Positions 28,701-38,388 of a stretch of DNA of 64,000 bases are shown one piece after another. This stretch comes from Opitutus sp. GAS368 (GTDB lineage: Bacteria > Verrucomicrobiota > Verrucomicrobiia > Opitutales > Opitutaceae). How positions within the stretch are numbered: the stretch's first letter is position 1; each line of letters begins with the position of its first letter. The DNA is taken from assembly GCA_945903465.1 (NCBI GenBank), contig CAMDOF010000013.1, positions 1-64,000 on the forward strand, given 5' to 3'. The translations under genes were made by a program, and so were the position numbers. Under the pieces are notes generated by a model that saw only the letters and a list, made by a program, of their open reading frames with translations, searched no databases and was not told the origin of the DNA.

Positions 28701-30467
28701 ATGCCACTCACACTCACCCGCCGCCAATACGCCGAGATGTTCGGGCCCACCGTCGGTGATCGTATCCGACTCGCCGATACCGAGCTCTTCGTCCAGGTCG
28801 AACGCGACCTCATTGCCGAGGGCGGGGGCTACGGTAACGAAATCAAATTCGGCGGCGGTAAGGTCATCCGCGATGGCATGGGCCAATCTCCCACCGCTCT
28901 CGACGCCGACTGCCTCGACTTGGTTATCACCAACGCCCTCATTCTCGACGCTCGTCTCGGGATCATCAAGGCCGACATCGGCATCAAGCAGGGCCTTATC
29001 GTCGGCATCGGGCACGCCGGTAACCCCGGCATCCAATCTGGGCTCGGCTCCATTTATGTCGATCCACGGACCCAGAAAAAAAATCCGATGATCGTCGGCG
29101 CCGCCACCGAGGTCCTCGCCGGCGAGGGTCACATCGTTACCGCCGGCGGTATCGATAGCCATATTCACTTTATCTGCCCGCAACAGATCGACGAGGCCAT
29201 CAGCGCCGGCATGACGACCATGCTCGGCGGCGGCACCGGCCCTGCCACCGGTACCTTCGCCACCACCTGCACTCCCGGTCGCTGGAATCTCCACCGCATG
29301 CTCGAGGCCGCCGAAGCCTATCCCATGAATCTCGGCTTTCTCGGCAAGGGCAACTGCGGCACCCCCGCACCTCTCCGCGAACAGGTGCTCGCCGGCGCCA
29401 TCGGCCTCAAGCTCCACGAGGACTGGGGCACCACTCCCGCCGCCATCGACGTCTGCCTCGGCGTCGCCGACGAGCTCGATGTCCAGGTCGCCATCCACAC
29501 CGATACACTCAACGAATCCGGTTTCGTCGACGACTCCATCCGCGCATTTAAGGGCCGGACCATCCATACGTTTCACTCCGAGGGCGCCGGCGGCGGTCAC
29601 GCTCCCGATATCATCCGCGTCTGCGGCGAGGCCAATGTCCTCCCTTCCTCCACCAACCCCACTCGTCCTTTCACCGTCAACACCATCGATGAGCACCTCG
29701 ATATGCTCATGGTTTGCCACCACCTCGATTCCAAGATCCCCGAGGATGTGGCTTTCGCCGAATCACGCATCCGGCCCGAGACGATTGCCGCCGAGGATTG
29801 CCTGCACGACCTCGGGGCCATCTCCATGATGTCCTCCGACTCCCAGGCCATGGGTCGCGTCGGCGAGGTCATCATTCGCACGTGGCAGACCGCCCATAAA
29901 ATGAAGCTGCAGTTCGGTCCTCTTCACGGCCCAGTTCATCAGGCGGCCGATAACTTCCGCGCACTCCGCTACCTCGCCAAATACACCATCAATCCGGCCA
30001 TCGCCCACGGTATCTCCCATATCGTCGGCTCACTCGAGGTCGGTAAACTCGCCGATATCGTCGTCTTTAAACCCGCTCTCTTCGGCGTAAAACCCGAACT
30101 CGTCATCAAGGGTGGCTTCATCGCTTGGGCCAATATGGGCGATCCCAACGCTTCCATCCCCACCCCTCAGCCCACGTTTTACCGGCCCCAGTTCGGCGCC
30201 GCGGGCCGCGCTCTCGCGTCCACCAATATCACGTTCGTCAGCGCCGCCTCCCTCCGCGAGGGCCAGCTCCGCGACCTCGGCCTCGCCCGCCGGCTCGAAC
30301 CTGTCCAAAACTGCCGCAAAATCAGTAAACGCGATATGGTGCTCAACGACGCCTTGCCCCAGATCGAGGTCGATCCAGAAACCTACACCGTCAAAGCTGA
30401 TGGCCGCATCCTCACGTGCGAACCCGCCCGCGTCCTGCCCATGGCTCAACGCTATTTTCTTTTCTAA
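28701..30467 (+). CDS. ureC: urease subunit alpha (catalytic)
   Basis: 588 residues, about 20 longer than usual. It hydrolyses urea to ammonia and carbamate at a dinickel site. H154 and H156 in GGIDSHIHF, carbamylated K237 in [10 protein letters not shown]266 and H292, the flap MVCHHLD with catalytic H340, and D380 in [10 protein letters not shown] are all present, so the enzyme should be active. The C-terminus [15 protein letters not shown] is normal. ureE follows in the same direction after 107 bp. Confidence 0.98.
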   Translation: MPLTLTRRQYAEMFGPTVGDRIRLADTELFVQVERDLIAEGGGYGNEIKFGGGKVIRDGMGQSPTALDADCLDLVITNALILDARLGIIKADIGIKQGLIVGIGHAGNPGIQSGLGSIYVDPRTQKKNPMIVGAATEVLAGEGHIVTAGGIDSHIHFICPQQIDEAISAGMTTMLGGGTGPATGTFATTCTPGRWNLHRMLEAAEAYPMNLGFLGKGNCGTPAPLREQVLAGAIGLKLHEDWGTTPAAIDVCLGVADELDVQVAIHTDTLNESGFVDDSIRAFKGRTIHTFHSEGAGGGHAPDIIRVCGEANVLPSSTNPTRPFTVNTIDEHLDMLMVCHHLDSKIPEDVAFAESRIRPETIAAEDCLHDLGAISMMSSDSQAMGRVGEVIIRTWQTAHKMKLQFGPLHGPVHQAADNFRALRYLAKYTINPAIAHGISHIVGSLEVGKLADIVVFKPALFGVKPELVIKGGFIAWANMGDPNASIPTPQPTFYRPQFGAAGRALASTNITFVSAASLREGQLRDLGLARRLEPVQNCRKISKRDMVLNDALPQIEVDPETYTVKADGRILTCEPARVLPMAQRYFLF

Positions 30468-30574
30468 CCCACCCCACCCACCGTCACCTTTTCCCACCGC
30501 CCCAGCCGGCATCCTCACGCCACCCGGCCCACTCGCTCCCTGCCCACTTCCCTGCCGGCGTTTTCCTTCGCCCG

Positions 30575-31036
30575 ATGACCATCATCTCCCGCCCTCTCGC
30601 CCCCACCCATCACTCCCTCCCCGAGATTTTTTTGCAGGTCCCCAGGCTCACTCTCGCCAAACGCCGCTGGCGCGGTCTCGCCGACGACGGCCGCGAATTC
30701 GGTTTCGAACTCGATGCCCCCCTCTCTCCAGGTATCGCCATTTTTCAAAATGACCTCGCGCGCTACACCATCGCCCAAATCCCCGAGCCCGTCCTCACCG
30801 TCTCACTCGATCTAGCCCCTTCCGCCGCCGCCGGCATCGGCTGGGCCATCGGCAATCTCCACCTCGAGCTTTCCGCCGAACCCACCCAACTCGTCGCCGC
30901 CGATGAACCCGCCGTTCGCCAATTGCTCGAGCGACTCAAAATCCCTTTCCTCGCCACCAACGCCGTCTTCCGCCCAGGCCGCTTCGCTCGCGGCCCGCAA
31001 CCTTCCTCTGAACTCGGGCCCAGCCATCGCCATTAA
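30575..31036 (+). CDS. ureE: urease accessory protein UreE (nickel metallochaperone)
   Basis: 153 residues from the ATG at 30575 (MTIISRPLAP); the upstream open frame is not conserved. It has a UreE N-terminal domain (LAKRRWRGLADDGREFGFEL) and a metal-binding domain (AIGNLHLELSAEPTQLVAADEP). The C-terminus is short and ends SHRH, not the long His-rich tail of Klebsiella UreE, so nickel storage capacity is low. Sequence conservation is modest; the position between ureC and ureF supports the call. Confidence 0.85.
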   Translation: MTIISRPLAPTHHSLPEIFLQVPRLTLAKRRWRGLADDGREFGFELDAPLSPGIAIFQNDLARYTIAQIPEPVLTVSLDLAPSAAAGIGWAIGNLHLELSAEPTQLVAADEPAVRQLLERLKIPFLATNAVFRPGRFARGPQPSSELGPSHRH

Positions 31037-31088
31037 AACCCTTGCCCACATCGGCCCTCCCGACCCTCCGACCTCAAGCGCGCCCCTC

Positions 31089-31844
31089 ATGTCCGCCGCC
31101 GCCTTCTCCCCGCCGATAACGGTCTCGCCAACCGCGTCCTCTCCGCCGGGCGCCGCCACGGCGGCTTGGGTCGTCGGTCTCCTTCAGGCCAGCGATTCAT
31201 TTTACCCGACCGGTAGCTATGCCCATTCTTTTGGGCTCGAGGGTCTCGTCCAAGCCGGCGTGATCCGCGATCGCCCTAGCCTCCAACAATTCCTCGAGCT
31301 CTCCGCTCTCCCGGCCTTGCGCCACGTTGAATTGCCTCTCACGGCCCACGCGTGGCGCGCCTTCGCCACCAGCGACTGGCCGCGTCTCGGCGAACTTTGC
31401 CACTTAGCCTCCGCCTTGAAATCCGCGCGCGAGGCCCGGCTCGCCTCCGAAAATATCGGACGCCAACGCGCAGAGCTCACCGCCTCCTTGCACCACGCCC
31501 CCATCGCTCAGGAATATCTCCGCCGGGCCACCGCCCACGCCTGGCCCCACGCCGCCCCCATCTCCGCCGCCCTCGAGGGGCACGTGCTCGGCGCCCCGCT
31601 GCCCGCCGTTCTCGCCGGCGTCACCTACGCCGCCCTCGCCGCCCTCCTCGCCGCCGCCATGAAAATCCTTCGCCTCGGCCAAAACGCCGCCCAAGCCCTC
31701 CTCACCGCCGCACTCGCCAGAACCCCTTCCCTCATCGCCGCCGCCGAGGAAACCCCTCTCGCTCAAATCGGCTGGTTCAACCCGTGGCTCGATATCGCCG
31801 CCGCCCGCCACGAGTCCGCCAATGCGCGTATGTTCATCTCTTAA
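31089..31844 (+). CDS. ureF: urease accessory protein UreF
   Basis: 251 residues from the ATG at 31089. The first 25 residues are Ala/Pro-rich and not conserved. The helical core begins [31 protein letters not shown], the UreF signature. [19 protein letters not shown] at the C-terminus is also typical. UreF acts with UreD and UreG as the gate for nickel and carbon dioxide delivery to apo-urease. It is 52 bp after ureE and 62 bp before ureG. Confidence 0.93.
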   Translation: MSAAAFSPPITVSPTASSPPGAATAAWVVGLLQASDSFYPTGSYAHSFGLEGLVQAGVIRDRPSLQQFLELSALPALRHVELPLTAHAWRAFATSDWPRLGELCHLASALKSAREARLASENIGRQRAELTASLHHAPIAQEYLRRATAHAWPHAAPISAALEGHVLGAPLPAVLAGVTYAALAALLAAAMKILRLGQNAAQALLTAALARTPSLIAAAEETPLAQIGWFNPWLDIAAARHESANARMFIS

Positions 31845-31906
31845 GCCTCACCCACTCCCTGCCCGCTTCGCCGCCCTCCCCGCTAAACTCCTCAATCCAT
31901 TTTCCC

Positions 31907-32530
31907 ATGTCACGTCCTCCCCGTATCGGCATCGGTGGCCCCGTCGGCTCCGGCAAGACCATGCTGTGCCTAAAACTCTGCCAACACCTGCGCGCCCGCT
32001 ACTCCATGGCCGTCGTCACAAACGATATCTACTGCTCCGAAGATGCCCAATTTCTGATCAATCAAAGCGCCCTCCCCGCCGAACGCATCGTCGGGGTCGA
32101 GACCGGCGGTTGCCCCCATACCGCCATCCGCGACGATACCACCATGAACGAGCAGGCCTGCCAGACCCTCGAAAAAAAGTTCGCGGCCGATCTCCAACTC
32201 GTCCTCGTCGAAAGCGGCGGCGATAACCTCACCGCCACGTTTTCCCCCGAACTCGTCGACGCCTTCATCTACGTCATCGATGTCGCCGAGGGCGACAAAA
32301 TCCCCCGCAAGGGCGGCCCCGCCATCCGCTTCAGCGATCTCCTCATCATCAACAAAATCGACCTCGCTCCTCTCGTCGGCGCCGATCTCGGCGTCATGGA
32401 TCGCGATGCCCGCCTTCAACGGGGCACCAAACCGTTCCTGTTCTGCGATCTCAAACGCGAACACAATCTCGCCGCAGTCATCTCTTGGATCGAGCACCAG
32501 GTCCTCTTCACTCAAAACCCCAGAAATTGA
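31907..32530 (+). CDS. ureG: urease accessory GTPase UreG
   Basis: 207 residues from the ATG at 31907. P-loop GPVGSGKT (11-18), the nickel-binding [11 protein letters not shown] loop (Cys-Pro-His), switch [16 protein letters not shown], and NKIDLAP for guanine specificity. It supplies energy for nickel insertion. The open frame extends 185 codons upstream across ureF in another frame; that part is not real. No His-rich N-terminal extension is present. Confidence 0.97.
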   Translation: MSRPPRIGIGGPVGSGKTMLCLKLCQHLRARYSMAVVTNDIYCSEDAQFLINQSALPAERIVGVETGGCPHTAIRDDTTMNEQACQTLEKKFAADLQLVLVESGGDNLTATFSPELVDAFIYVIDVAEGDKIPRKGGPAIRFSDLLIINKIDLAPLVGADLGVMDRDARLQRGTKPFLFCDLKREHNLAAVISWIEHQVLFTQNPRN

Positions 32531-32656
32531 TCGCCGCATTCTCGGCGTCGGCCCCACCCCTCGCCTCGCTCCAGCATCGCCCGCCCCACCCGTTCCAACC
32601 ACGTCAAGCCTCGCTTAATCCACCCGAGCGTAAACCGCGTCGCCCCTCGCCACGCC

Positions 32657-33490
32657 ATGGCTGAATTCTCCGGACATCTCTCCCTCCAGGCCGTCGCCCG
32701 CGCCGATCGCCGGACCGTCCTCGCCCACCAATCATTCCGCGCGCCCTACCACCTCAGCAAGCCCTACTGGGATGCCGACGCCGGCGTGCTCATTGTCCAG
32801 ATCGTCAACCCTACGGCCGGCATGCTCGCCGGCGACCGTCTCGAGTCCACCATCACCGTCGCCGCCGGCGCCAACCTCCTCGTCACCACACCCAGCGCCA
32901 GCCGCGTCTTCAAAATGCACTCGGGGCACGCCGAGTGTCGCCAGCACTTTGCCATCGCCGCCGGCGCTTGGCTGGAGTTCATGCCCGAGCCCCTCGTGCC
33001 CCACCGCGGTTCATCCTACCACCAAATCACCACCGTGGCGGTCGCCCAGGGCGGCGGTCTTTTCTTCGTCGACCCTTGGTTGTCCGGGCGCGTCGGCCAT
33101 GGTGAAGCCTGGCTCTGGGATCGCCTGCAACTCGAGTTGACCCTCCACGTCGCCGACCAACTCACGCTCCGCGAGCGCTTCGACCAAAGCGGCCTCGAGG
33201 CCCAGGCCTTGGCCACGTGGAGCGGGTCCGGACCAAACCCTTGCTTCGCTAACGCCATCCTGATTCCACCCAACGGCAACGAGCACCCGCCTTCACCACC
33301 GTGGCGCGAAGCTTTGGCCGACCTTCACCGCGATGGCCTTTGGCTCGGCACCAGCGCCCTGCGCGGGGGCGGCTGGAGCCTCAAACTCATCGCCCCCAGC
33401 AGCCTGTTGCTCCGCCAAGGCCTCCGCGATACCCGCAGAATTCTGGGAAATCACTTCCCCCAACTCACCGCCGACCCGCGCAAACTCTGA
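32657..33490 (+). CDS. ureD: urease accessory protein UreD
   Basis: 277 residues. GHLSLQAVARADRRTVLAHQ, PYHLSKPYWDADAGVLIVQIVNPTAGMLAGDRL (read in two parts) and EPLVPHRGSSYHQ are UreD family features. UreD is the scaffold that binds apo-urease and passes nickel from UreG and UreF. In this cluster it is last, after ureG; in many bacteria it is first. Its last 40 bp overlap a small gene on the opposite strand. Confidence 0.92.
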   Translation: MAEFSGHLSLQAVARADRRTVLAHQSFRAPYHLSKPYWDADAGVLIVQIVNPTAGMLAGDRLESTITVAAGANLLVTTPSASRVFKMHSGHAECRQHFAIAAGAWLEFMPEPLVPHRGSSYHQITTVAVAQGGGLFFVDPWLSGRVGHGEAWLWDRLQLELTLHVADQLTLRERFDQSGLEAQALATWSGSGPNPCFANAILIPPNGNEHPPSPPWREALADLHRDGLWLGTSALRGGGWSLKLIAPSSLLLRQGLRDTRRILGNHFPQLTADPRKL

Positions 33491-33708
33491 GCCCGCGACC
33501 TCGCCCGACTCCGCCGCCCCCAGGCGACCACCCCCGTCGCCACTATCAGGACCCCGATCGCCCCAGCTGTCGCGCCCGGGTAGGCCGCGAGGTGCGCCAG
33601 GTCCCACGTCAACTCATGCCCGTCATGGCCAGGATGCGCGGTCACCACCGCCGCCGAAAGGATGAAGCCAACCCCGTGCCCACTTAACCGCGTCAGAGAA
33701 GATTTCAT
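33451..33708 (-). CDS. small exported membrane protein with HPGHDGHE motif
   Basis: 85 residues. A signal-like N-terminus (FILSAAVVTA) is followed by HPGHDGHELTWDLAHL, then one membrane segment (GATAGAIGVLIVATGVVAW) and a basic tail. A good Shine-Dalgarno-like AAGGGA lies 7 nt before the ATG, rare in this window. The HPGH motif after the signal recalls HupE/UreJ nickel permeases, but the rest of that family is missing. It overlaps the ureD 3' end by 40 bp tail to tail. It could be a periplasmic metal-binding protein related to urease; this is inference. Confidence 0.55.
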   Translation of the reverse strand: MKSSLTRLSGHGVGFILSAAVVTAHPGHDGHELTWDLAHLAAYPGATAGAIGVLIVATGVVAWGRRSRARSRAQSLRGSAVSWGK

Positions 33709-33751
33709 GCCAATCCCTTAGCAGGAGACGCGCCAATCGGCGATGCCGTTC

Positions 33752-33785
33752 AAAAAAAACGCCGCCAGCAATTAAGCCGGCGGCG
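33752..33785 (-). terminator. intrinsic terminator after rpsI
   Basis: Read leftward: CGCCGCCGGC, loop TTAATT, GCTGGCGGCG (10-bp stem with one G-T pair), then eight T. It lies 37 bp after the rpsI stop and ends the rplM-rpsI transcript. Confidence 0.9.
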
Positions 33786-33821
33786 CGAGGAAAATACGCT
33801 GTTCGGTAGTCCCGCGGAAGC

Positions 33822-34226
33822 TTAGCGCTTCGAGAACTGGAAGCGCTTGCGAGCGCCCGGTTGACCGGCTTTCTTACGCTCTTTCTCCCGCGGATCACGC
33901 TTCATGTGCCCCGCCTTCTTCAGCTTTGGGCGGAGCTCCATGCTCATCTTCTGCAAAGCGCGCGCAATGCCGTGAGCGACCGCCCCAGCCTGGCCGGAGA
34001 CGCCGCCACCGGCGACATTCGCCGTCACGTCGATCTTCTCGCGAAGTTCCACCGTGAGCAACGGAGCATAGGCCTGCTTGGAGAAATTCTCGTGGGAAAA
34101 GTAACTATCGAACGTACGGCCGTTGACGGTCAGCTTGCCGGTGCCCTCAGAGAGGCGCACGCGCGCAGTCGATGTCTTGCGGCGGCCGGTAGCGAGAAAG
34201 ATGGTGGCGGGAATAACAGCGCTCAT
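33822..34226 (-). CDS. rpsI: 30S ribosomal protein S9
   Basis: 134 residues. ATGRRKTSTARVRLSEGTG, VAGGGVSGQAGAVAHGIARAL and the basic C-terminus ARKRFQFSKR, whose terminal lysine-arginine reaches the P-site tRNA, are diagnostic. It is the second gene of the conserved rplM-rpsI pair (20-bp gap). No Shine-Dalgarno motif is visible before its ATG. Confidence 0.98.
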   Translation of the reverse strand: MSAVIPATIFLATGRRKTSTARVRLSEGTGKLTVNGRTFDSYFSHENFSKQAYAPLLTVELREKIDVTANVAGGGVSGQAGAVAHGIARALQKMSMELRPKLKKAGHMKRDPREKERKKAGQPGARKRFQFSKR

Positions 34227-34246
34227 GGTCAGTCAGTGATCGGGAA

Positions 34247-34675
34247 TCAGGCGGAGATTTTCTGGGGATTGCCAGCTTCGTGGGTGTGTTTCTCACCCGC
34301 AAAAACGCGCAACTTGGTCAACATCTTGGCCGCGATCCGGTTCTTCGGGAGCATACCCTTGACCGCGCGCTCAATGATAAACTCGGGATGACGCTCGCGC
34401 ATGAGCGAAACCTTGCGGTAGCTCTCACCGCCCACAAAGCCCGAGAAGAACATGTATTCGTTCTGCTCCTCTTTGCGGCCGGTCAAAACGACCTTCTCCG
34501 CGTTAACCACGATCACAAAATCGCCGGTGTCGACGCTAGGAGTGTACGAGGGCTTGTTGCGACCACGGATAATGTTGGCAGCTTTGACGGCGAGGCGACC
34601 GAGCGGGACCCCAGCGGCATCGATTAGAAACCACTTTGGTTGCACCGTCTCCTTCTTGGCGAGGAACGTTTTCAT
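34247..34675 (-). CDS. rplM: 50S ribosomal protein L13
   Basis: 142 residues, normal length. KTFLAKKETVQPKWFLIDA, LGRLAVKAANIIRGRNKPSY and MLPKNRIAAKMLTKLRVFAG are typical L13 blocks. It leads rplM-rpsI. The region upstream (34676-34813) should hold the promoter shared back to back with the DUF423 gene; the leader ends CTCTTTTCGC with no Shine-Dalgarno motif. Confidence 0.98.
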   Translation of the reverse strand: MKTFLAKKETVQPKWFLIDAAGVPLGRLAVKAANIIRGRNKPSYTPSVDTGDFVIVVNAEKVVLTGRKEEQNEYMFFSGFVGGESYRKVSLMRERHPEFIIERAVKGMLPKNRIAAKMLTKLRVFAGEKHTHEAGNPQKISA

Positions 34676-34813
34676 GCGAAAAGAGGCAATTGCTACGGCT
34701 TAAATCGGACCTGTCAACCGAGTTTTCCAACCCGAGCCAAATTTCTTCTTAAAAAGCTTCCCCACCATCGGCTCCACTCTTGTTTTTAATTCCCCGTCTG
34801 CCAGCCTGCCGCC

Positions 34814-35221
34814 ATGTTTCGCCGCTTGCCTCCGCCCGAACGCCTCCTTCTCGCTGCAGGGCTTTTCGGCCTCACCAGCGTCGCCCTTGGCGCCATCGGG
34901 GCTCACTCGTTAAAAGCACCTCTTCTCGAGCGTGGCATGCTTCAAGCCTGGGAAACCGCCGCACGCTACCACCTGTTCCATGCCATCGCCCTGCTCGGCG
35001 CCGCCGCCTGGCTCCGCTCCGCCCAAACTCCCCGGACCACTCAACAGTTCCTCTGGGCCGGCCGCTGCTGGAGCCTCGGCATCGTGTTGTTTTCAGGCTC
35101 ACTCTACTGGCTAGCCTTGGGCGGCCCTCGCTGGCTGGGGCCCATCACCCCGCTCGGTGGCATCGCATTCCTCGTCGGCTGGCTTCTCCTCATCCTCGCC
35201 GCGTTTAACCCTCGCCCCTAA
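34814..35221 (+). CDS. DUF423 family membrane protein
   Basis: 135 residues with four predicted membrane helices. FGLTSVALGAIGAHSLKAPL near the N-terminus and ETAARYHLFHAIALLG in the middle are the DUF423 signatures; the C-terminus (GGIAFLVGWLLLILAAF) is the fourth helix. The cellular role of the family is unknown. It is divergent from rplM, and the CCA nucleotidyltransferase gene follows after 8 bp, so the two are probably co-transcribed. Confidence 0.9.
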   Translation: MFRRLPPPERLLLAAGLFGLTSVALGAIGAHSLKAPLLERGMLQAWETAARYHLFHAIALLGAAAWLRSAQTPRTTQQFLWAGRCWSLGIVLFSGSLYWLALGGPRWLGPITPLGGIAFLVGWLLLILAAFNPRP

Positions 35222-35229
35222 ACCGTCCA

Positions 35230-36666
35230 ATGCCGACCTTCCTCGCTATCCCCGAAGATCTTCGCGCGATGCTCGAGGTGGTCCGCCGCAACGGCCGCCC
35301 GCGCCTCGTCGGCGGGGGCGTGCGCGATTGGCTCCTCGGACTCGCCCCCAATGATTTTGACATCGAAGTCAGTGGGATCGATTTCGAGACCCTCCACCGC
35401 ACCTTGGCCCCTTTCGGCCCGACCGATATCGTCGGCCGCAGCTTCGGCGTGATCAAAGTTCGCAGTCGCGCGACCGGTGAAGACTATGATTTTTCCCTCC
35501 CGCGGCGCGAATCCAAGACCGGCGCCGGCCATCGCGGCTTCATCGTCGCCCCCGACCCCGCGTTGAGCGATGCGGAGGCCTCTGCTCGGCGCGACTTCAC
35601 CCTCAATGCCATCGCCCTCGATCCTTTTACCGGCGCGCTGATCGACCCCCACGGTGGCCAACGGGATTTAGCCGCCCGCATCTTGCGACACACCAGCGAG
35701 GCGTTTGTCGAAGATCCCTTGCGCGTGCTCCGCGCTTTTCAACTGGCGGCCCGCTTTGATTTCACCCTCGCGGCCGCTACCGCCAACCTGTGCCGCACCC
35801 TTTCGCCCGCATTTACAGAACTCCCCGTGGAACGGGTGTGGGTGGAATGGGAAAAATGGGCAGCCAAATCCACCAAGCCTTCCCGCGGGCTCGCCGTGCT
35901 CGCCGAAACCAGCTGGCTCGCGCACTTCCCCGCCATCGCCGCCCTTCAAAACACCCCCCAAGAGCCCGCTTGGCACCCCGAGGGCGATGTCTTCACGCAT
36001 ACTCAACATTGCCTCGACGCCTTGGTCGCTCTCCCCGACTGGCCCTCCAGCGCACCCGCGCGCAAGCAATTGCTCAGCTTCGCCGTGCTCGCGCATGACT
36101 TCGGCAAGCCCAGCACCACCGCCCGCGTCCCAAAAAACGGCGTCCCTCGCTGGACCAGCCCGGGCCACGAGGCCGCCGGTGGTCCCATCGCCGTCGATTT
36201 TCTCCGCCGCCTCGGCGCACCCCTGCGATTCGACGCTCCCGTCAGCGCTCTCGTCGTCAATCATCTCGCCCATCACCACGGCGCCGCCAGCCTTTCCGAT
36301 GCCGCCGTCCGCCGTCTCGCGCGGCGCCTCCACCCCACCTCAATCGATGATCTGGCCGCCGTGATGCGCGCCGATGCCAATGGTCGTCCGCCTCTGCAAT
36401 CTCCAGAAATTTTAGACCGCATCAACGAGCTCGTCGCCAAGGCCCGCCACCTCGAACTGGAGCGTCTCGCACCCAAGCCCATCCTCCTCGGCCGCCATCT
36501 CATCGCGCTCGGCCGGCCCGCCGGTCCCCATTTCACAAAAATCATCGCGACCGCTTTCGAAGCACAACTCGATGGCGCGTTTCACGATGAAGCCAGCGGC
36601 ACCGTCTGGCTCCAAGCCTTCCTCGCCTCAGACCCACTCACCACGCAAAAATCACCACCCCTCTAA
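35230..36666 (+). CDS. cca: CCA-adding tRNA nucleotidyltransferase with HD domain
   Basis: 478 residues. The nucleotidyltransferase domain has RLVGGGVRDWLLG and the catalytic DFDIEV pair, then RRDFTLNAIALDPFTG. The neck follows (DPLRVLRAFQLAARF). A C-terminal HD phosphohydrolase domain is present (THTQHCLDAL, LAHDFGKPSTT). It adds or repairs the 3' CCA of tRNA; the HD part may give 2',3'-cyclic phosphodiesterase activity as in E. coli. It could alternatively be a poly(A) polymerase of the same superfamily, but the HD fusion and motifs favour CCA addition. The 235 bp after it hold no gene. Confidence 0.88.
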   Translation: MPTFLAIPEDLRAMLEVVRRNGRPRLVGGGVRDWLLGLAPNDFDIEVSGIDFETLHRTLAPFGPTDIVGRSFGVIKVRSRATGEDYDFSLPRRESKTGAGHRGFIVAPDPALSDAEASARRDFTLNAIALDPFTGALIDPHGGQRDLAARILRHTSEAFVEDPLRVLRAFQLAARFDFTLAAATANLCRTLSPAFTELPVERVWVEWEKWAAKSTKPSRGLAVLAETSWLAHFPAIAALQNTPQEPAWHPEGDVFTHTQHCLDALVALPDWPSSAPARKQLLSFAVLAHDFGKPSTTARVPKNGVPRWTSPGHEAAGGPIAVDFLRRLGAPLRFDAPVSALVVNHLAHHHGAASLSDAAVRRLARRLHPTSIDDLAAVMRADANGRPPLQSPEILDRINELVAKARHLELERLAPKPILLGRHLIALGRPAGPHFTKIIATAFEAQLDGAFHDEASGTVWLQAFLASDPLTTQKSPPL

Positions 36667-36901
36667 ACGCGCCGGACCCGCCCGTACCCTCGGCTCGGCG
36701 CGCCGCGGCCAACCACGCCCCTCCAAACCGAAGCGAGCCTTTCCGGCGACCGCGACCGGCCCATGCCAACCAGCGAAGAACGGGGTCTCACCGGCGCCCG
36801 CAACTCACCGGCAAACCCCAGACCCTATCTTTGGCGCGTTGGCCATCACCCCGCCTTCCCGCCTGCACTCCTCCCCGCCTTCCCGCTCAACGCAACCGCC
36901 G

Positions 36902-37432
36902 TCACCACGGTAAGAGGTCCGGCGCGATCAAGGCCGTCGGTCCACACCGCAATTCACCGTCAGTTAAAATCTTCGCGCGCAAACCACCCCGACCTTTCAG
37001 CCAAGCCTCCGCACCAGGCGCGACCACGGTGTTCATCCAGTGACACGGCCGCGCCTCACTGATACCCGCAAACTCCAGTCCTCCGAGCGTAAACCGCGTC
37101 GCGACGAGCGCATTGAGCTCGCACCCTTCCACAATCACGTTTCGACGAAAAACTTCCGCTCCCAATTCCGGCCGATTAAACTCCCGCCTCGCCGCCTCCA
37201 CCACTTCCCAAGAAAAAAAAGTCACCTGCCCGTTGTAGTCGGGCCGATAGCCATAAAACCGATCGCCCGCCAGACCCCAGCCCGCCCGACACCATACCGC
37301 CGGCAGTCCCGTCATCCCATGCGTGTTCGCCGCCTGACCGTGCCGCCCAAAGAAATTATGGCCGGCCGAAATAAAAATCTGACGGATGACCGGTGAGGAT
37401 TTCACGTCGCGCGCTTCAAAATACCCGCTCAC
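36902..37432 (-). CDS. MOSC-domain protein
   Basis: 176 residues. IFISAGHNFFGRHG is a hallmark of a small MOSC branch, followed by GWGLAGDRFYGY, FFSWEVVEAARREF and RRNVIVEGCELNALVATRF. A conserved cysteine in ISEARPCHWMN is the expected sulfur or molybdenum-cofactor-binding residue. MOSC domains bind molybdenum cofactor or carry sulfur; the exact reaction is not known. It stands alone, facing the cca gene. Confidence 0.85.
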   Translation of the reverse strand: MSGYFEARDVKSSPVIRQIFISAGHNFFGRHGQAANTHGMTGLPAVWCRAGWGLAGDRFYGYRPDYNGQVTFFSWEVVEAARREFNRPELGAEVFRRNVIVEGCELNALVATRFTLGGLEFAGISEARPCHWMNTVVAPGAEAWLKGRGGLRAKILTDGELRCGPTALIAPDLLPW

Positions 37433-38388
37433 GTCACCGCGCCACGCCGGCTGCCACCAGCTTGAGCGGACCGCTTGAAATTCTCGGAGACCCCACCCGT
37501 CAGCCGCCGCGCGGAGGCGCCCGCCCCATCCGCGCGGTCATCAATCCCGAGCAGCCGGTCGCCATTCGCCCGTGGCCGCGCGTTGCGCCCGCTGCCCACG
37601 CTCAGGGTAGGCGGCGGCATGAAGCCGCCGGAGCTCACCGCTCGATTAATCAACGGGCCGAAGCCCGCCCGCACAGGCGACGACAGAGCCAGTGTCGTTG
37701 GGCCAGACTTTCCCACCTCATCAGCCGGGCGCCCCCAGCCCGTCGGGCTAGACGAATCACTCGATGGCAACGTGCGCCCCGCCAGCGAGGTCGGGAAACC
37801 GGCAGTTGGCAGGTCGGCACGGCGGCGGCGGTGATGATCGATCAGGTTGGCGAAGGCCATCCTCGGCGGGCTGGCCACCCGGGAGCACGGCACTGCGGCG
37901 AGCCACCGAACGCCGGAGCCCGCCACCGCCAAGGTTGCCATTTTCCGGGGAACAACGGGATTTTCACCCTCCGCCGACTTCTTCATTTTTTGAGCCGAGA
38001 TCTCCCTGCCGGAAAATACGGCGGCCCAAGGGCAACGGCTCGCCACGAGCGCAGCGTACGAATGATCATGGTTCATAAAGATTACCCAGACGCGGTGACG
38101 ACATCCTCATAGTTGCGGCCGCGAGGGGCCTCCTGATCGCAACAAACGCTTCAGGCCACAAGCCTCCGCCGGTTATTTTTTTCATAAGAGCTCCATCACG
38201 GCTATCACAACTTAGTTTCAGGGGAAGGTCGCGCCGCGCGCTCCGCCCTGCTTTTTGATCGCTCAATGATAGATGGGGTTACCTGATACCCGCCCAACCC
38301 GTTTACTCATTTTAAATTCGGCCGTCTTCGCTGCCACGCTCCATTTCCCCTTTTTCCATCACGCCCTTCTGTTGCCCTCCTCCGAAAA
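37433..38388. other. kilobase without a recognisable gene
   Basis: Several frames stay open for 70-240 codons on both strands, but their translations (rich in Arg, Pro, Ser) resemble no family. A small hairpin CGGCGGC-ATGAA-GCCGCCG is at about 37611-37629. The right end (from about 38150) turns AT-richer and probably contains the promoter of the following membrane protein. It may be a decayed gene or a non-coding repeat. Confidence 0.45.
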
